From Schizochytrium sp. TIO01 (Eukaryota > Sar > Bigyra > Thraustochytrida > Thraustochytriidae): a stretch of 64,000 nt of DNA. The stretch's first letter is position 1, and each line of letters opens with the position of its first letter. A program made the position numbers and the translations under genes. The stretch is from assembly GCA_004764695.1 (NCBI GenBank), contig SMSO01000004.1, positions 146,501-210,500 on the forward strand, written 5' to 3'. The notes beneath the pieces were generated by a model. That model did not search any database and had not been told where the DNA came from. It saw only the letters and a list, made by a program, of their open reading frames with translations. This document shows, one piece after another, positions 38,473 to 47,910 of the stretch.

Positions 38473-40467
38473 ATGAACGTTCGAGCAAAACAACTTGGCG
38501 CTGTGGAGCGGATGCTGCGTCTCGAGTCTCCTATGGGAGCGACGGCACCGTCGAATGGATCCGGCGCGAATGGTACTCCGAATTTGAGTCAACAATGGAA
38601 AGTTCTCATCTACGATGAGGCGTGCAGAGATATCATCTCACCTCTCATGACCGTTGGCAAACTCCGCGAAAATGGAGTTACACTTCACATGCTGCTAGAA
38701 AGCCCGAGAGAGAGCATCCCGGAGGTACCTGCGGTTTACTTCTTCGAGCCGACTGAGGCGAATATCCAACGGTTTGTCCAGGACTGTGAAAAACAACTCT
38801 ACGATGCAGCATATCTGAACTTCAGCTCGCCCATTTCCAAACCCATGATGGACCTTCTTGCCCGGCGTCTAGTAGAAATCAACGCTGTAAGCCGTGTCGC
38901 CAAGGTTTATGACCAGTTCCTGGGATTCGTATCGCTGGAATCGTGCCTCTTCTCGCTTAACCTCCAAGACTCTTTCGCAAGATACAACAGCCCAGCACTC
39001 CCAGATACTGCCATCGAGGAATGCATGCGCTCCGTTGCAACTGGAGCCATGTCCCTTGTTGCAACCCTCGGGACGGTTCCTATTATCCGGTGCCCACCTG
39101 GCGGCCCTGCTGAAATGGTCGCCCGCAGTATTTGTGACATGCTTCGCAATTTAGTACAAGATCAAGGCAGTATCTTTGCGCAGAGTACTAGTCGTGGAGT
39201 CATTGAGCAACGTCCTATGCTGCTTGTTGTGGATCGTAGTATAGATATGGGCGCCCCGTTATTACACACGGCAGGTTACCAAACCCTTGTGGATGATGTC
39301 TTGGATTTCGGACTCAATCGTGTTCGTATTCCAGACTCTGCGGAATCTGATGGTAAAACCTCCTCTGCAGGCGCACCCAAAGGTAAGGTAGTAACTCTCG
39401 ATAAGGATACGGATAAATTCTGGGCAAAGTATGCTGGATCAATGATCTCCACGGCAGTTGAAACGCATAAACAAGAACTTGCTAGCGCCAAAGAGCAAGA
39501 AATGCGCATTAAACAGCAAACAGGTCGCGATTTGTCTTCCTTCCAAGACGGTGAGGACAGCGGAACCACATCCTTGTTAGGTATTGTGCAATCACTGCCC
39601 GAACTTGAGAAGAAAAAGGCCACCCAGCTTAAACACGCCGAGGTGCTTATTGCTACTATGGGCGTTGTCTCTCGTCGCAAGCTTCACATGTATGTAGAGC
39701 CAGAAGAGCAAATGGTGTTTTCCCAGTATGCTGATAAAAAGACTGTTTTGCAACTTGCATCAGACCCGCAATTGTCCTTGGAAGACAAGGTTCGCTTTCT
39801 GGCAGTTTACATTTTGTACACGTCTCCGTCTCAGCAAGATGTTGAAGAGGTTAAGCAAGCCATTGTTACATCTAGCGAGAATGAGAATCTTGAGGCAGCC
39901 AAACGCGAGGAGCTCATGCATGCGCTCGAGTACGTCCGTAAAATTCTTTCTCTCACACGATTTGGCGCCGGGGGGGCTGGTGCAAGCGATCCTGGTTCAT
40001 CACAGACGCAGCCAGGAGGCAACTTTTGGGACATTGCTAGCCTCACCAAAACAGCGCTGCACAACGCCAGCCGTCAAGTCAAAAGCATGGTGGCAGGAAA
40101 CAAGGTTATGGGTGCTGTCCGTCTTATGGACCTTGCCTGTCGCGAGGTCTCAACGGAGGCTCAAGTTGCTGAACAAGATCAGCAACTCTTGTACATGGAC
40201 CCCAAGGTCAAAGGCGAAGTCCCTCCTAACTCAAGGATACGGGCGGGATTTAACCGCGGCATTCTTTTCGTCGTTGGTGGTGGTTGCTTCTCGGAATACA
40301 ATAACCTGCAGGATTATGCCTCTGGAAAGCTTACGGTGAAGTCCTCTCTCCCGCTCGGTGTAACCTCTAGTTCTGCAGGCCGCGCCAATAAGACCTATAT
40401 CTACGGCTGCTCCGAACTTGTCAATGCTTCTCGCTTTATGCAACAGCTAGCAAAATGCATGAATTAA
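38473..40467 (+). CDS. SLY1: Sly1/SCFD1-like SM protein of ER-Golgi transport
   Basis: 664 residues from the first ATG at 38473; the frame is open 18 codons upstream without ATG. Sec1/Munc18 fold throughout: an N-terminal domain with WKVLIYDEACRDIISPLMTV and LRENGVTLHMLLES, then VPAVYFFEPTEANIQRFVQD, domain 2 with KVYDQFLGFVSLESCLFSL, and the domain 3a part with RPMLLVVDRSIDMGAPLLHT. The C-terminus (ILFVVGGGCFSEYNNLQDYA) matches the conserved SM end. These blocks fit Sly1 rather than Vps33, Vps45 or Sec1. It binds the syntaxin-5 type SNARE and helps assemble SNARE complexes in the ER-Golgi step. Length is slightly above the human protein. No intron. Confidence 0.9.
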   Translation: MNVRAKQLGAVERMLRLESPMGATAPSNGSGANGTPNLSQQWKVLIYDEACRDIISPLMTVGKLRENGVTLHMLLESPRESIPEVPAVYFFEPTEANIQRFVQDCEKQLYDAAYLNFSSPISKPMMDLLARRLVEINAVSRVAKVYDQFLGFVSLESCLFSLNLQDSFARYNSPALPDTAIEECMRSVATGAMSLVATLGTVPIIRCPPGGPAEMVARSICDMLRNLVQDQGSIFAQSTSRGVIEQRPMLLVVDRSIDMGAPLLHTAGYQTLVDDVLDFGLNRVRIPDSAESDGKTSSAGAPKGKVVTLDKDTDKFWAKYAGSMISTAVETHKQELASAKEQEMRIKQQTGRDLSSFQDGEDSGTTSLLGIVQSLPELEKKKATQLKHAEVLIATMGVVSRRKLHMYVEPEEQMVFSQYADKKTVLQLASDPQLSLEDKVRFLAVYILYTSPSQQDVEEVKQAIVTSSENENLEAAKREELMHALEYVRKILSLTRFGAGGAGASDPGSSQTQPGGNFWDIASLTKTALHNASRQVKSMVAGNKVMGAVRLMDLACREVSTEAQVAEQDQQLLYMDPKVKGEVPPNSRIRAGFNRGILFVVGGGCFSEYNNLQDYASGKLTVKSSLPLGVTSSSAGRANKTYIYGCSELVNASRFMQQLAKCMN

Positions 40468-41108
40468 TGAGTGTAGAGTCATTTTTAGTTGTTTATCGCA
40501 ATCCTATGTTTACTCTTCATCTACTATAAACATTTAGATTTCTAAAAGACACAAGCAAAGCAATTTGCACTTACTTATCGAAAGATTTTTATTCTTTCTT
40601 TACAAATACATGTAATATTGACGCATTATTTTTTTCGTTCCCAAGGTTGAAAGTTTCAGAAACTAACAATGTGCATATCTTCATTTAGTTTCTAGTTGAC
40701 TAGTACTAGGGCCTAATACGAGTATTGTTATTTTCTTTAGATGCCTGGCGGATAAGTGGAATGAATACTACATGTAGCCTAGGTTGACTTATTTCGATCC
40801 ATTCCTAACATTTTGAATCCCAAACAATATTGCACATTTCAGAAAGAAAATTGTACACTATATCCCACAAGTTTATTTTCTAGTTTATTTTGAAATTACA
40901 CATGGATTACTGCGAAAGGTCGTGAATATCTTAATATAATGTGAGTAGGTGCCATACTGGTTTTCTTCACTGCTTCAATTATGAAAGTGAAAGTGGATTT
41001 ATATTCAAGCGTTTCATTCGAATGTATATAGAGTACCATTTTTTTTAAAACTTATTCTTAACAGTGAATACTGCATGGAGCTAGTAGGTCTAGTCACAGT
41101 ATTTCAAC
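40468..41108. other. convergent intergenic region
   Basis: AT-rich 3' flanks of Sly1 (plus) and the Kelch protein (minus); several T-runs (near 40627 and 41039). No gene seen. Confidence 0.6.
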
Positions 41109-42209
41109 TTATTGGTATTCCTCTCGTTCTAACTCAGCATTTTGCTCTTCAATCGACAGGGCGATTGCACCAAGGCCCTGGCCAACAAACAATTCGTCTA
41201 GAGCTCGGTTTCCACCCCAACCTCCATAAAGAATGATCTGGTCTGCGGCCATGGAGATACTCTGCCCATAGAGGTCGTCGGGGCAGTTGCCGAAAAATTG
41301 TGGAGAGAACCATTCTAATTTTTCTGTATCCAGCGCAATAATTCGGTCAGCCCGAATTGGATTTTTAATACGCTTTCCAACTCCATCATTAGCTTCAGCT
41401 TCGAGGCGCTTTCGCTTATCTTTACGCAGAATAAAACCTCCAATACAGATCATATATTTGCCTAGCATTGTTGAGGCAAAATACATGCGAGGATCAACGA
41501 CATCACCAGCGATGTGGGGTCTTGTCCAAACCATAGTTTCAATGTCAAGAGACCACACGTCATTTTGATATGATGGATATCCGTCTTCATTCATAATGGA
41601 GCCAGCAAAAATAATGATACGTCCATCAAATGTCAGTTCCATGGAATGACCTTGCCTTGCAGAAGGCGCTCGGCCTGACGTCCGGGGCTCCATCCATGTA
41701 TTAGTTGCAGTATCAAAGATCCACATATCTCCGAAGCACTGTACGCCATCCCACCCACCAAAGATAACGATTTTATCCCCAACGAGGGTTTGAGCATGGT
41801 TAAAGCGAGGCCGAGGTCCTTTATTTGTTGCTGAAACTTCGACCCAACACCATGTGAGAGTGTCCAAGTAGTAAACATCGTTGTAAAGTTTCCCGTTTGG
41901 ACCACTGCCTCCAAATATATACATACGATCCCCTACAACAGACGCACGGTGACCGTAGCGGGGTGTTGGGGCATGGCCGCCTGTTTTAACCTTGTGCCAA
42001 GTATTGGTCTCCAGGTCTAGAGCCATGGTATCATTGTAATATTCAAATTTACCCTTTCCACCATAGCAATGCCCGCCAAAAAACAACAAATCTGTGCCAA
42101 CAACTACTGCTGCATGTCCACCACGAGCACTGACACGTCTTCCCTCTGTCTGCGGCTTCCGCCACTTTAGCACAGCCTCATCAGGCTTAATCTGTGTTTT
42201 TTCACTCAT
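41109..42209 (-). CDS. Kelch-repeat beta-propeller protein
   Basis: 366 residues, ATG at 42209. Six Kelch repeats fill the whole protein, each with the pattern FGG (or equivalent), a Tyr/Asp-containing loop and a terminal Trp: LLFFGGHCYGG, MYIFGGSGPNG, IVIFGGWDG, IIIFAGS, MICIGGF and IILYGGWGG. This makes a complete propeller with no extra catalytic or BTB/F-box domain. The fifth repeat carries a Lys/Arg-rich insertion (RKDKRKRLEAEA). Such stand-alone propellers are protein-binding scaffolds (Rab9 effector p40 and host-cell-factor types are examples), but the partner cannot be read from the sequence. Confidence 0.88.
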   Translation of the reverse strand: MSEKTQIKPDEAVLKWRKPQTEGRRVSARGGHAAVVVGTDLLFFGGHCYGGKGKFEYYNDTMALDLETNTWHKVKTGGHAPTPRYGHRASVVGDRMYIFGGSGPNGKLYNDVYYLDTLTWCWVEVSATNKGPRPRFNHAQTLVGDKIVIFGGWDGVQCFGDMWIFDTATNTWMEPRTSGRAPSARQGHSMELTFDGRIIIFAGSIMNEDGYPSYQNDVWSLDIETMVWTRPHIAGDVVDPRMYFASTMLGKYMICIGGFILRKDKRKRLEAEANDGVGKRIKNPIRADRIIALDTEKLEWFSPQFFGNCPDDLYGQSISMAADQIILYGGWGGNRALDELFVGQGLGAIALSIEEQNAELEREEYQ

Positions 42210-42840
42210 GGTCTTGGTTGCTGCACCTGCAGATCTTTCCAGACTGCCCCGGCAACACCTTTTGCTGTAAATCAGTCACCAGGAAAAGCGTTTGCCTCGA
42301 GCAAAGTTATACACGGCTTCGAGTTGCTAAAGGTTCGCCGTTCTCGTACCCTATAGCGTTCGCTCTCTCTTGCATTTGCATCGACTTATTTATTTGATGT
42401 ATTTCTGGGCGTTCTGCTTTAAAAGGTCTAACGGATCCTTTTTTTTTTATGATATCCAACCTCCACTTTTTAACAAAGGCCTGGATAATTATAATATATC
42501 ATTTATGTGGAATAGACATTACCATGTGGAGGCCCCAGGTGGTTTGCTTGGCTGAGTCCATTTCCAATTTTCAGGTATATATTTTGCCCCCACCTGACCA
42601 TGTCCTGGATAGTCCTAAAACATCCATTGGAGTGTTGATACTCTCGATTTGATGCAAAATCCCGCTTCAATAAGTTGGAGGGGCTCTTTCCAAACATTTA
42701 CTTTAACACGTATACGTAGTAGTAGCTGAGGTAGGTATTATATACAAGTAAGTAGCCTTTTTTAGTCTTATTGAGGCGGCGGGCCACTGAGTCTGAGACC
42801 ATGCGTGCAATTCCATATTGCAGTACATCTGGAGAGGCCC
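42210..42840. other. divergent intergenic region
   Basis: Between the Kelch gene (minus) and the methyltransferase-Nudix gene (plus). Contains short GTA-rich repeats at 42716-42740. An upstream ATG at 42801, out of frame with the proposed start at 42841, could act as an uORF. Confidence 0.5.
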
Positions 42841-44331
42841 ATGGCTTGCCCAGAATGTGCGACGCCTTCGCTTGTAGTTATTATATCGTCTATGCTGGGT
42901 CTGAGCCTACTAGTGGTTGCTCGCCAGCGCTCAAAGAATGCTTGGACAGAGGCAGAGATGTCGTCATCTTGGAATGGCAACGATCTCCCTGAAACTCCAA
43001 CACTGTCCGAACACGTTGCGGACAATGATGATCTGTAAGTGGAACATGAAGGACGTCATCCAGAAGCTGTATCACTTGGTCGGAAACTAATCAGAAAAGA
43101 AAATCAACTGGCATCTGTGGTTGACTTTACTCATGTTCAATATATTAAAAATAAGCAACAGGTTTGACGCATGGTTCCCCTTGCAAGACAAACTTGGAAT
43201 TTTAGTGACGGAACCTGAGTTTGAGCAAGTTCAAGATTATGGAACTGCTTCGCTTCGTGCAGCAGCCTGGAACCTTTGCCTCGCCGATGCAACAAAATCA
43301 ATGCGGGTCCTTGAAGTCGGAGGCGGAAATGGAGCTCGTTTGGGGCAACTCAAGCGTTACAATGCGCTCATCGAAGCCCAAGTTGTGAAGACTGCTCTTC
43401 CAGCAGACCTAAAAGGTTTGCCAGGACAAGCCTTTGATGCTGTAGCAATGTGGTACCAGTTGAACCCGGCGATGGATCAAGCCTCCTACGAAAACACCTT
43501 CCAAGCCATCTTCAATCGACTTGTGCCTGGAGGATGGTTTTTTGGTGAGTTTCTTGTCGCTCCCCAAAGACAATGAATGTACCAGAGCAAAATGGAAAAA
43601 GTAATCTGGATAATCAGATGTTTGAGCATAAGGAAAGGCAAGATAGCAATTTTTTAACTGGAGAAGAATTGCGTAGTTTGTTACAGAAGGTGCATTTTCA
43701 AGACGTTGTCATCGTACCGCTTTCGAAAAGCTGGAAACTCGCTGTGCAGGTAGCACACTCATTGAAAGGTCTACCATCATTCTATCGAGAGCTTGTGCTA
43801 CAGGAAGAGCTTGAAGGTGTACGCATCTTATGTCGACGCAATGGTGTCGAGATGACCTATAAGGCAAGTCAGGATCGTCAGCTGGCACCGGACGGAGCGT
43901 ATCTCCGTGCTGCATGTCTCTGTATTCGGCAAACATCGAAAACCCCTGGGAGATACCAAGTCTTACTTGTTCGCAGGCGCAGCAAAGGCAGAAACAAATG
44001 GTCACTACCTGGTGGAGGGCTTGAGCCTGGCGAGAGGCCTTGCGACGCGGCTGTACGTGAGGCCTACGAAGAGGCTGGAGTAATAGGGACTCTGGGGGCT
44101 TGTCTGGGCGAGTTTTCAAATATTAGCAAGAAGTCAAACAAGGTCAGCCGTACCACCGCCTTCGTTTTTCACACCTCTGAGTTTCTTGACGATGGTCTTT
44201 GGCCAGAATCTCTTTTGCGCGCAAGACAGTGGTTCAATCTGGAAAGTGAGAGATTAGAACAGATCATTGATAAATCACATGATCTTGCGATTGCTCAGAA
44301 CGCCATTCGCCATCTTTCTTCGTCTCAGTAG
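42841..44331 (+). CDS. membrane-anchored methyltransferase-Nudix hydrolase fusion, three exons
   Basis: Proposed exons: 42841-43034, 43162-43544 and 43586-44331. Intron 1 is GTAAGT...CAACAG (127 nt, with CTAAT as a branch-like site at 43087). Intron 2 is GTGAGT...ACCAG (41 nt). Both junctions keep phase and give 440 residues with no internal stop. Exon 1 encodes a signal-anchor (SLVVIISSMLGLSLLVVARQ). Residues about 66-290 are Class I methyltransferase-like with motif I VLEVGGGNG (about 113-121) and LVPGGWFF, though the part after motif I is short. Residues about 296-430 are a Nudix domain; its Nudix box (about 336-358) fits GX5EX7REUXEEXGU exactly: GLEPGE and REAYEEAGV. Nudix enzymes hydrolyse nucleoside-diphosphate-linked compounds; substrates here are unknown. 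Exons 2 and 3 are firm, exon 1 less so. Confidence 0.7.
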
Positions 44332-44436
44332 TGTTATGGTACATGCAAATTTCTATTTGATGTATCTATATAGAGCAGGAGAGCGGTGGCCTTTCTCAAC
44401 CTACCTCGATTTAAAATGTCTCATAATTTCATTTGA

Positions 44437-45816
44437 TCATGAATCTTTCATTGTGACTTCATCATTGTCCAAAGGCTCCTCTGCGATAATTTCTGGTTCT
44501 TCCCTGAGGTGAAGGAGCTCGGGCTTGCAAAAAGACTTTGCAAACCTTCGCTTCACGTACGGTGCCAGTAGATCTTTAACCTGAGCTCGCTCAATTCGGA
44601 TCACAAATTGTCCCTTAAGGTGATAAATAAGTGACAATGATTGCATCGTGCTAAGGATGTCCTCCGATTTGATCCCCGTAGCAAGGCTAAGTGCGTCTAA
44701 AGTTAATCCACTAAGATCATCATCAGACATCATGCTGAAATACTCCAAGAGAACGTACGTCCAGTAAGTCCGATAGCTCAGTTTGCCCAAATCAGAAAGA
44801 GGCTTTTCAGGGCTGCCAATTTCTTTCCGCCGCTTTGTCACTTCGTATGATAATGAAATAATAAATTTACCGTACCCTTTGCGTTGGAATGGAGGCAGAG
44901 TCACAATGCACGCCAAGTTGTAATTTTCCTTAGATTCCTTCTCTTTGCTGAAGTAGCCAACAGGGTGGAGCCCCTCGTCATCCTCTTCATAGAGAACATA
45001 GAAATAGAATGGTGTTGGATCAAAAGACAGAGTCTTGTGCTCAATGAAGAGTTTCCCAAATAAACAGAGGCTTTCGCCAAAGAGTTCCTCTTTTGATCCC
45101 TCAATCTCATATACGCAGATACTGCGTTCAGTGTCACGATAAATCAGCTCGCCTGGAGGTTCTCGCTTCACCCCTGCATGGGCATCTAGATATTCCTCGT
45201 AGCCCTTTCGCGTTGCAAAATACTTAAAGGTAGTTTCACATATGTAAAGCTTGTCGCACTTGCCGAAGTCGCCCGGGTACGGACTGTAGTACCAGCACTC
45301 GATTTCGTGTTTGCCAAGTTGCACACGATTGATGTTGCGCACTTTAGTGACCTCATGAAATTGATCCGACCTTGTCCGCTTGCGGTGTGAATCCTCCTCA
45401 ACTACATTATGAGAAGTTCCAGCAGTAGAGTCCCTATGGTCTCGCCTCTTGCGATCTGATCGCGGAACTGGCAAGATTACGCGCTCGCCAAGTCGATCTT
45501 GAGGCACCCAAGTGTCGAGGCGGCGATCGAGCTCCACGAAGTGAACGTAGAACTCGTCTTCACCAGCCAAGGACCTGCGAATTTGGACCACTGTGGCAGG
45601 ATGAACGACTGAATCTTCGCCACTGAAGCGTGTACACAGGTACGTCCCGCCCACTTGGATCTCGCAGACATCGCTGTTTGGCTCTTCTCCTGCTGCAGGC
45701 GAAGATATACCATTTGCGGTATCATCGTGGCCACCTTCAGCGACTTCGCGAGCCTCAGCTGAGCTTGGAGCACTGTTCTGTGAGGGAGAAGACGACACGC
45801 CGGAGGGGGCTCCCAT
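44437..45816 (-). CDS. MYST histone acetyltransferase, Esa1/Tip60 type
   Basis: 459 residues from the first ATG at 45816. A Tudor-knot chromodomain lies at about 54-110 (FVELDRRLDTWVPQDRLGE), then the MYST domain begins at WYYSPYPGDF. Autoacetylated Lys261 (HKTL), catalytic Cys303 (NLACIVTLP), acetyl-CoA loop QRKGYGK and general-base Glu337 (SPEKPLSDLG) are all present, with the same 42 and 34 residue spacings as yeast Esa1. Chromodomain plus MYST identifies the Esa1/Tip60 (KAT5) group, the catalytic subunit of NuA4-type complexes acetylating H4 and H2A. The C2HC zinc finger before the HAT core has lost most ligands (CETTFKY instead of the usual CxxC pair). The 3' end lies 105 bp from the convergent methyltransferase-Nudix gene. 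Confidence 0.93.
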   Translation of the reverse strand: MGAPSGVSSSPSQNSAPSSAEAREVAEGGHDDTANGISSPAAGEEPNSDVCEIQVGGTYLCTRFSGEDSVVHPATVVQIRRSLAGEDEFYVHFVELDRRLDTWVPQDRLGERVILPVPRSDRKRRDHRDSTAGTSHNVVEEDSHRKRTRSDQFHEVTKVRNINRVQLGKHEIECWYYSPYPGDFGKCDKLYICETTFKYFATRKGYEEYLDAHAGVKREPPGELIYRDTERSICVYEIEGSKEELFGESLCLFGKLFIEHKTLSFDPTPFYFYVLYEEDDEGLHPVGYFSKEKESKENYNLACIVTLPPFQRKGYGKFIISLSYEVTKRRKEIGSPEKPLSDLGKLSYRTYWTYVLLEYFSMMSDDDLSGLTLDALSLATGIKSEDILSTMQSLSLIYHLKGQFVIRIERAQVKDLLAPYVKRRFAKSFCKPELLHLREEPEIIAEEPLDNDEVTMKDS

Positions 45817-46593
45817 TGTCTCGCGAAATCTAAGAGAGCTGAGCACGCGCAAAATTAGGTAACTGCAAACTGGTGAGTTTTCACTCTTGAAAGGTGTTTA
45901 ATAAATTAATTATTTCCATTGTTCCAGAGGAAGTCGAACACTGTGCAATAAGAAAAGTGGCATTGGCTTTATGCTTGCTTAGGAGCTCGATTTGATCTGC
46001 AAGGCTTGTAAGAATCAAGTCAGAGACAAACTTGGCAATCGTACCAGTTAAATATAAATTGGAGTTTGGTCCTTATGTCAAGCTTTTTCTCGCAAAATAT
46101 CAAAATCAGAGTAAATAGGCTACTTCTCTAAAATGGCAGTAGTATTTTAAAAAATGGAAACTATCCAACTTATAACCTGACAGTCGGATTCTACATAGGT
46201 TTGTTAAGGCAATAATTCAACGAAACAAGTATTGCGATGCTAGATAAAAACAACATAATGCGGGATTGAATCGATAAATTTATTGAAATATTCTGGTTGT
46301 TACTTGTCAACATTCCGGCCTTGTTGAGCCCGACCTCTGGTGGTCTCAATTCCTCCCGACCAGTTCGCAGCAACACATGGCAGCTCTCGGTAAATGGAGA
46401 GACTAACATCTGCACACGTGAGCTCCAGCTTCGCATCAAGCATTGGTACTCCTTTGTGGTTTTATTATCTAGTATCACAATTCTTGTTTCTCTAACCGTT
46501 GCTTTACCAATCTTAAGTAGAATCTGAAGATTAATTATTGACGAATTATGTTGTTCTAATTTAGTACCGCCGATATGCAAATGTTGTTGGTCT
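45817..46593. other. intergenic, no convincing gene
   Basis: AT-rich 5' flank of the MYST gene and 3' flank of the F-box-like gene, both on the minus strand. A 154-codon minus-strand frame at 46191-46655 overlaps the end of the F-box-like gene and lacks protein-like composition. Confidence 0.5.
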
Positions 46594-47910
46594 TCAATAA
46601 ATAATGTCGCTTTCACTGTAGTAGCCTTTATCTTGGCCCTCAGGATCCGCTCCATTTTTGGGTACCATGGAAAATCTCATTAGGCTGAATCCAACGCTGC
46701 GGACCTCGAGAGTTTTGTCTTCTTCATTGATACGAAAAAAATCGGGGCGCGTCTCAGCTAGGAAAGGTCCATAGTCCGCGGCTAGCTCGTGGCTCTTTCG
46801 GGCCAAACTTTCAAGTATAAGATCATGTTCCTGCTCTGAGACTCCAGGAATAATGGTGGACAACGGTTGCGTATAACAATCGAAGCCATGATTGCGGGGG
46901 TCTCTCGCGCGAGAAACATCTGTCCGGCCATAGGGGTCTCTCGCGCGAGAAACATCTGTCCTTAGATATAACAGCAGGCTACGACGCTCCGCAGCAATAG
47001 TGACTATGCTATGCGGGAAACCACTAGAACCGCAGTATGGCGAACCTATAGGATAAACGCTCACACGATTCGCGACAACGTCAACAAGTCCGGCATTGCA
47101 GTATTCCCCAACCCAGACGATTGAGCCATTGGCTTCGTAACCGAGTGGTTCCAGAACCCGCAAACAAACATAATGTAACCAAGCTTCTGGTAAAAGAAGC
47201 TTTGAAGCACCATCTTCTGTGTCTTCAGGGGCCTCATCATTGTATCTTGCCATCAAACATGGACAGCCTAGTTCTTTATCAATATGCATTCGAATTGCTG
47301 GGTAAGTGAACATTGCGTACGGCCGCGGTGAATAGACCTCGTTCCTTTCTCTGGCCCACTCTGCGGCCCACTCAGGCACAACTGCAGCATGTTTTGGTAA
47401 GGCTTCTTTTGCCAGCTTTTGTGCTGCAGCGTAGTCGCAGACATAACCTGTATAAACTCCTCTCTCATTATCTTTCCCACGAAAGTGATTTTGTAACTCA
47501 GAAACGACTTTTGTGATGTCGCAGAACTCGTCATTTGGATCCTCAAACCCCTGAGCACCAGATGGTCTATCACGTGTAACATATTCCACCAAGTTGCGTG
47601 TTTCATCATCGATTGGTGGAAGAAGGTGTTGGTTGTCCACAACAGCATTATGTAGCATTGTACAAGTTGCATATAGTTGCTTAAGTGCCCTTGGGCTCAT
47701 TGCTGCATAGCCAACAATTGATTCCCAAATGTCAATGGGCAGCCTTGGTGGGCTTCCTTGTTTCTCCACAGCGTCTTTCTTCTTCTTGACATTGCCTTTT
47801 TTTCCCATTCCGTCGTCTTTCTGAGACAAGACTTGACGTCGCCGCTCAACAACTCGCTTGAATTTACGGGGGGTTATCTTGACCCGGCTATTGTAATAAA
47901 ATATCTGCAT
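46594..47910 (-). CDS. F-box-like protein with internal 12-residue duplication
   Basis: 438 residues, ATG at 47910. A second Met at residue 35 (GMGKKGNVKKKK) is an alternative start. The N-terminus is very basic. An F-box-like segment follows at about 57-95 (RLPIDIWESIVGYAA, YATCTMLHNAVV), as in Skp1-binding adaptors of SCF ubiquitin ligases. The remaining 340 residues show no known repeat (no LRR, WD or Kelch) but look globular and conserved in style (WLHYVCLRVLEPLGYEANGS). Near residues 317-339 the segment RTDVSRARDP occurs twice in tandem from an exact 36-nt DNA duplication. Function beyond a possible SCF link is unknown. Confidence 0.7.
   Translation of the reverse strand: MQIFYYNSRVKITPRKFKRVVERRRQVLSQKDDGMGKKGNVKKKKDAVEKQGSPPRLPIDIWESIVGYAAMSPRALKQLYATCTMLHNAVVDNQHLLPPIDDETRNLVEYVTRDRPSGAQGFEDPNDEFCDITKVVSELQNHFRGKDNERGVYTGYVCDYAAAQKLAKEALPKHAAVVPEWAAEWARERNEVYSPRPYAMFTYPAIRMHIDKELGCPCLMARYNDEAPEDTEDGASKLLLPEAWLHYVCLRVLEPLGYEANGSIVWVGEYCNAGLVDVVANRVSVYPIGSPYCGSSGFPHSIVTIAAERRSLLLYLRTDVSRARDPYGRTDVSRARDPRNHGFDCYTQPLSTIIPGVSEQEHDLILESLARKSHELAADYGPFLAETRPDFFRINEEDKTLEVRSVGFSLMRFSMVPKNGADPEGQDKGYYSESDIIY
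46897..46961. repeat. 36-nt in-frame tandem duplication
   Basis: Two identical 29-bp copies (46897-46925 and 46933-46961) with period 36 inside the F-box-like coding region. Each contains the perfect palindrome TCTCGCGCGAGA. The frame is kept, adding 12 residues. Confidence 0.9.

Noticed and set aside
43121-43161. Methyltransferase start at the in-frame ATG 43133
   Set aside because: Possible, but this segment lies within the well-formed intron 42-43 kb (GTAAGT to CAACAG) that supplies a membrane-anchor exon in phase; kept only as an alternative.
43573-44331. Nudix protein as a separate gene starting at the ATG 43573
   Set aside because: This ATG overlaps the stop of the unspliced methyltransferase frame and lies inside a canonical intron whose removal joins both frames in phase; the first 100 residues are methyltransferase C-terminus.
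46191-46655. 154-codon minus-strand ORF
   Set aside because: Overlaps the F-box-like gene end in another frame, has no ATG-supported start context and no protein-like pattern.
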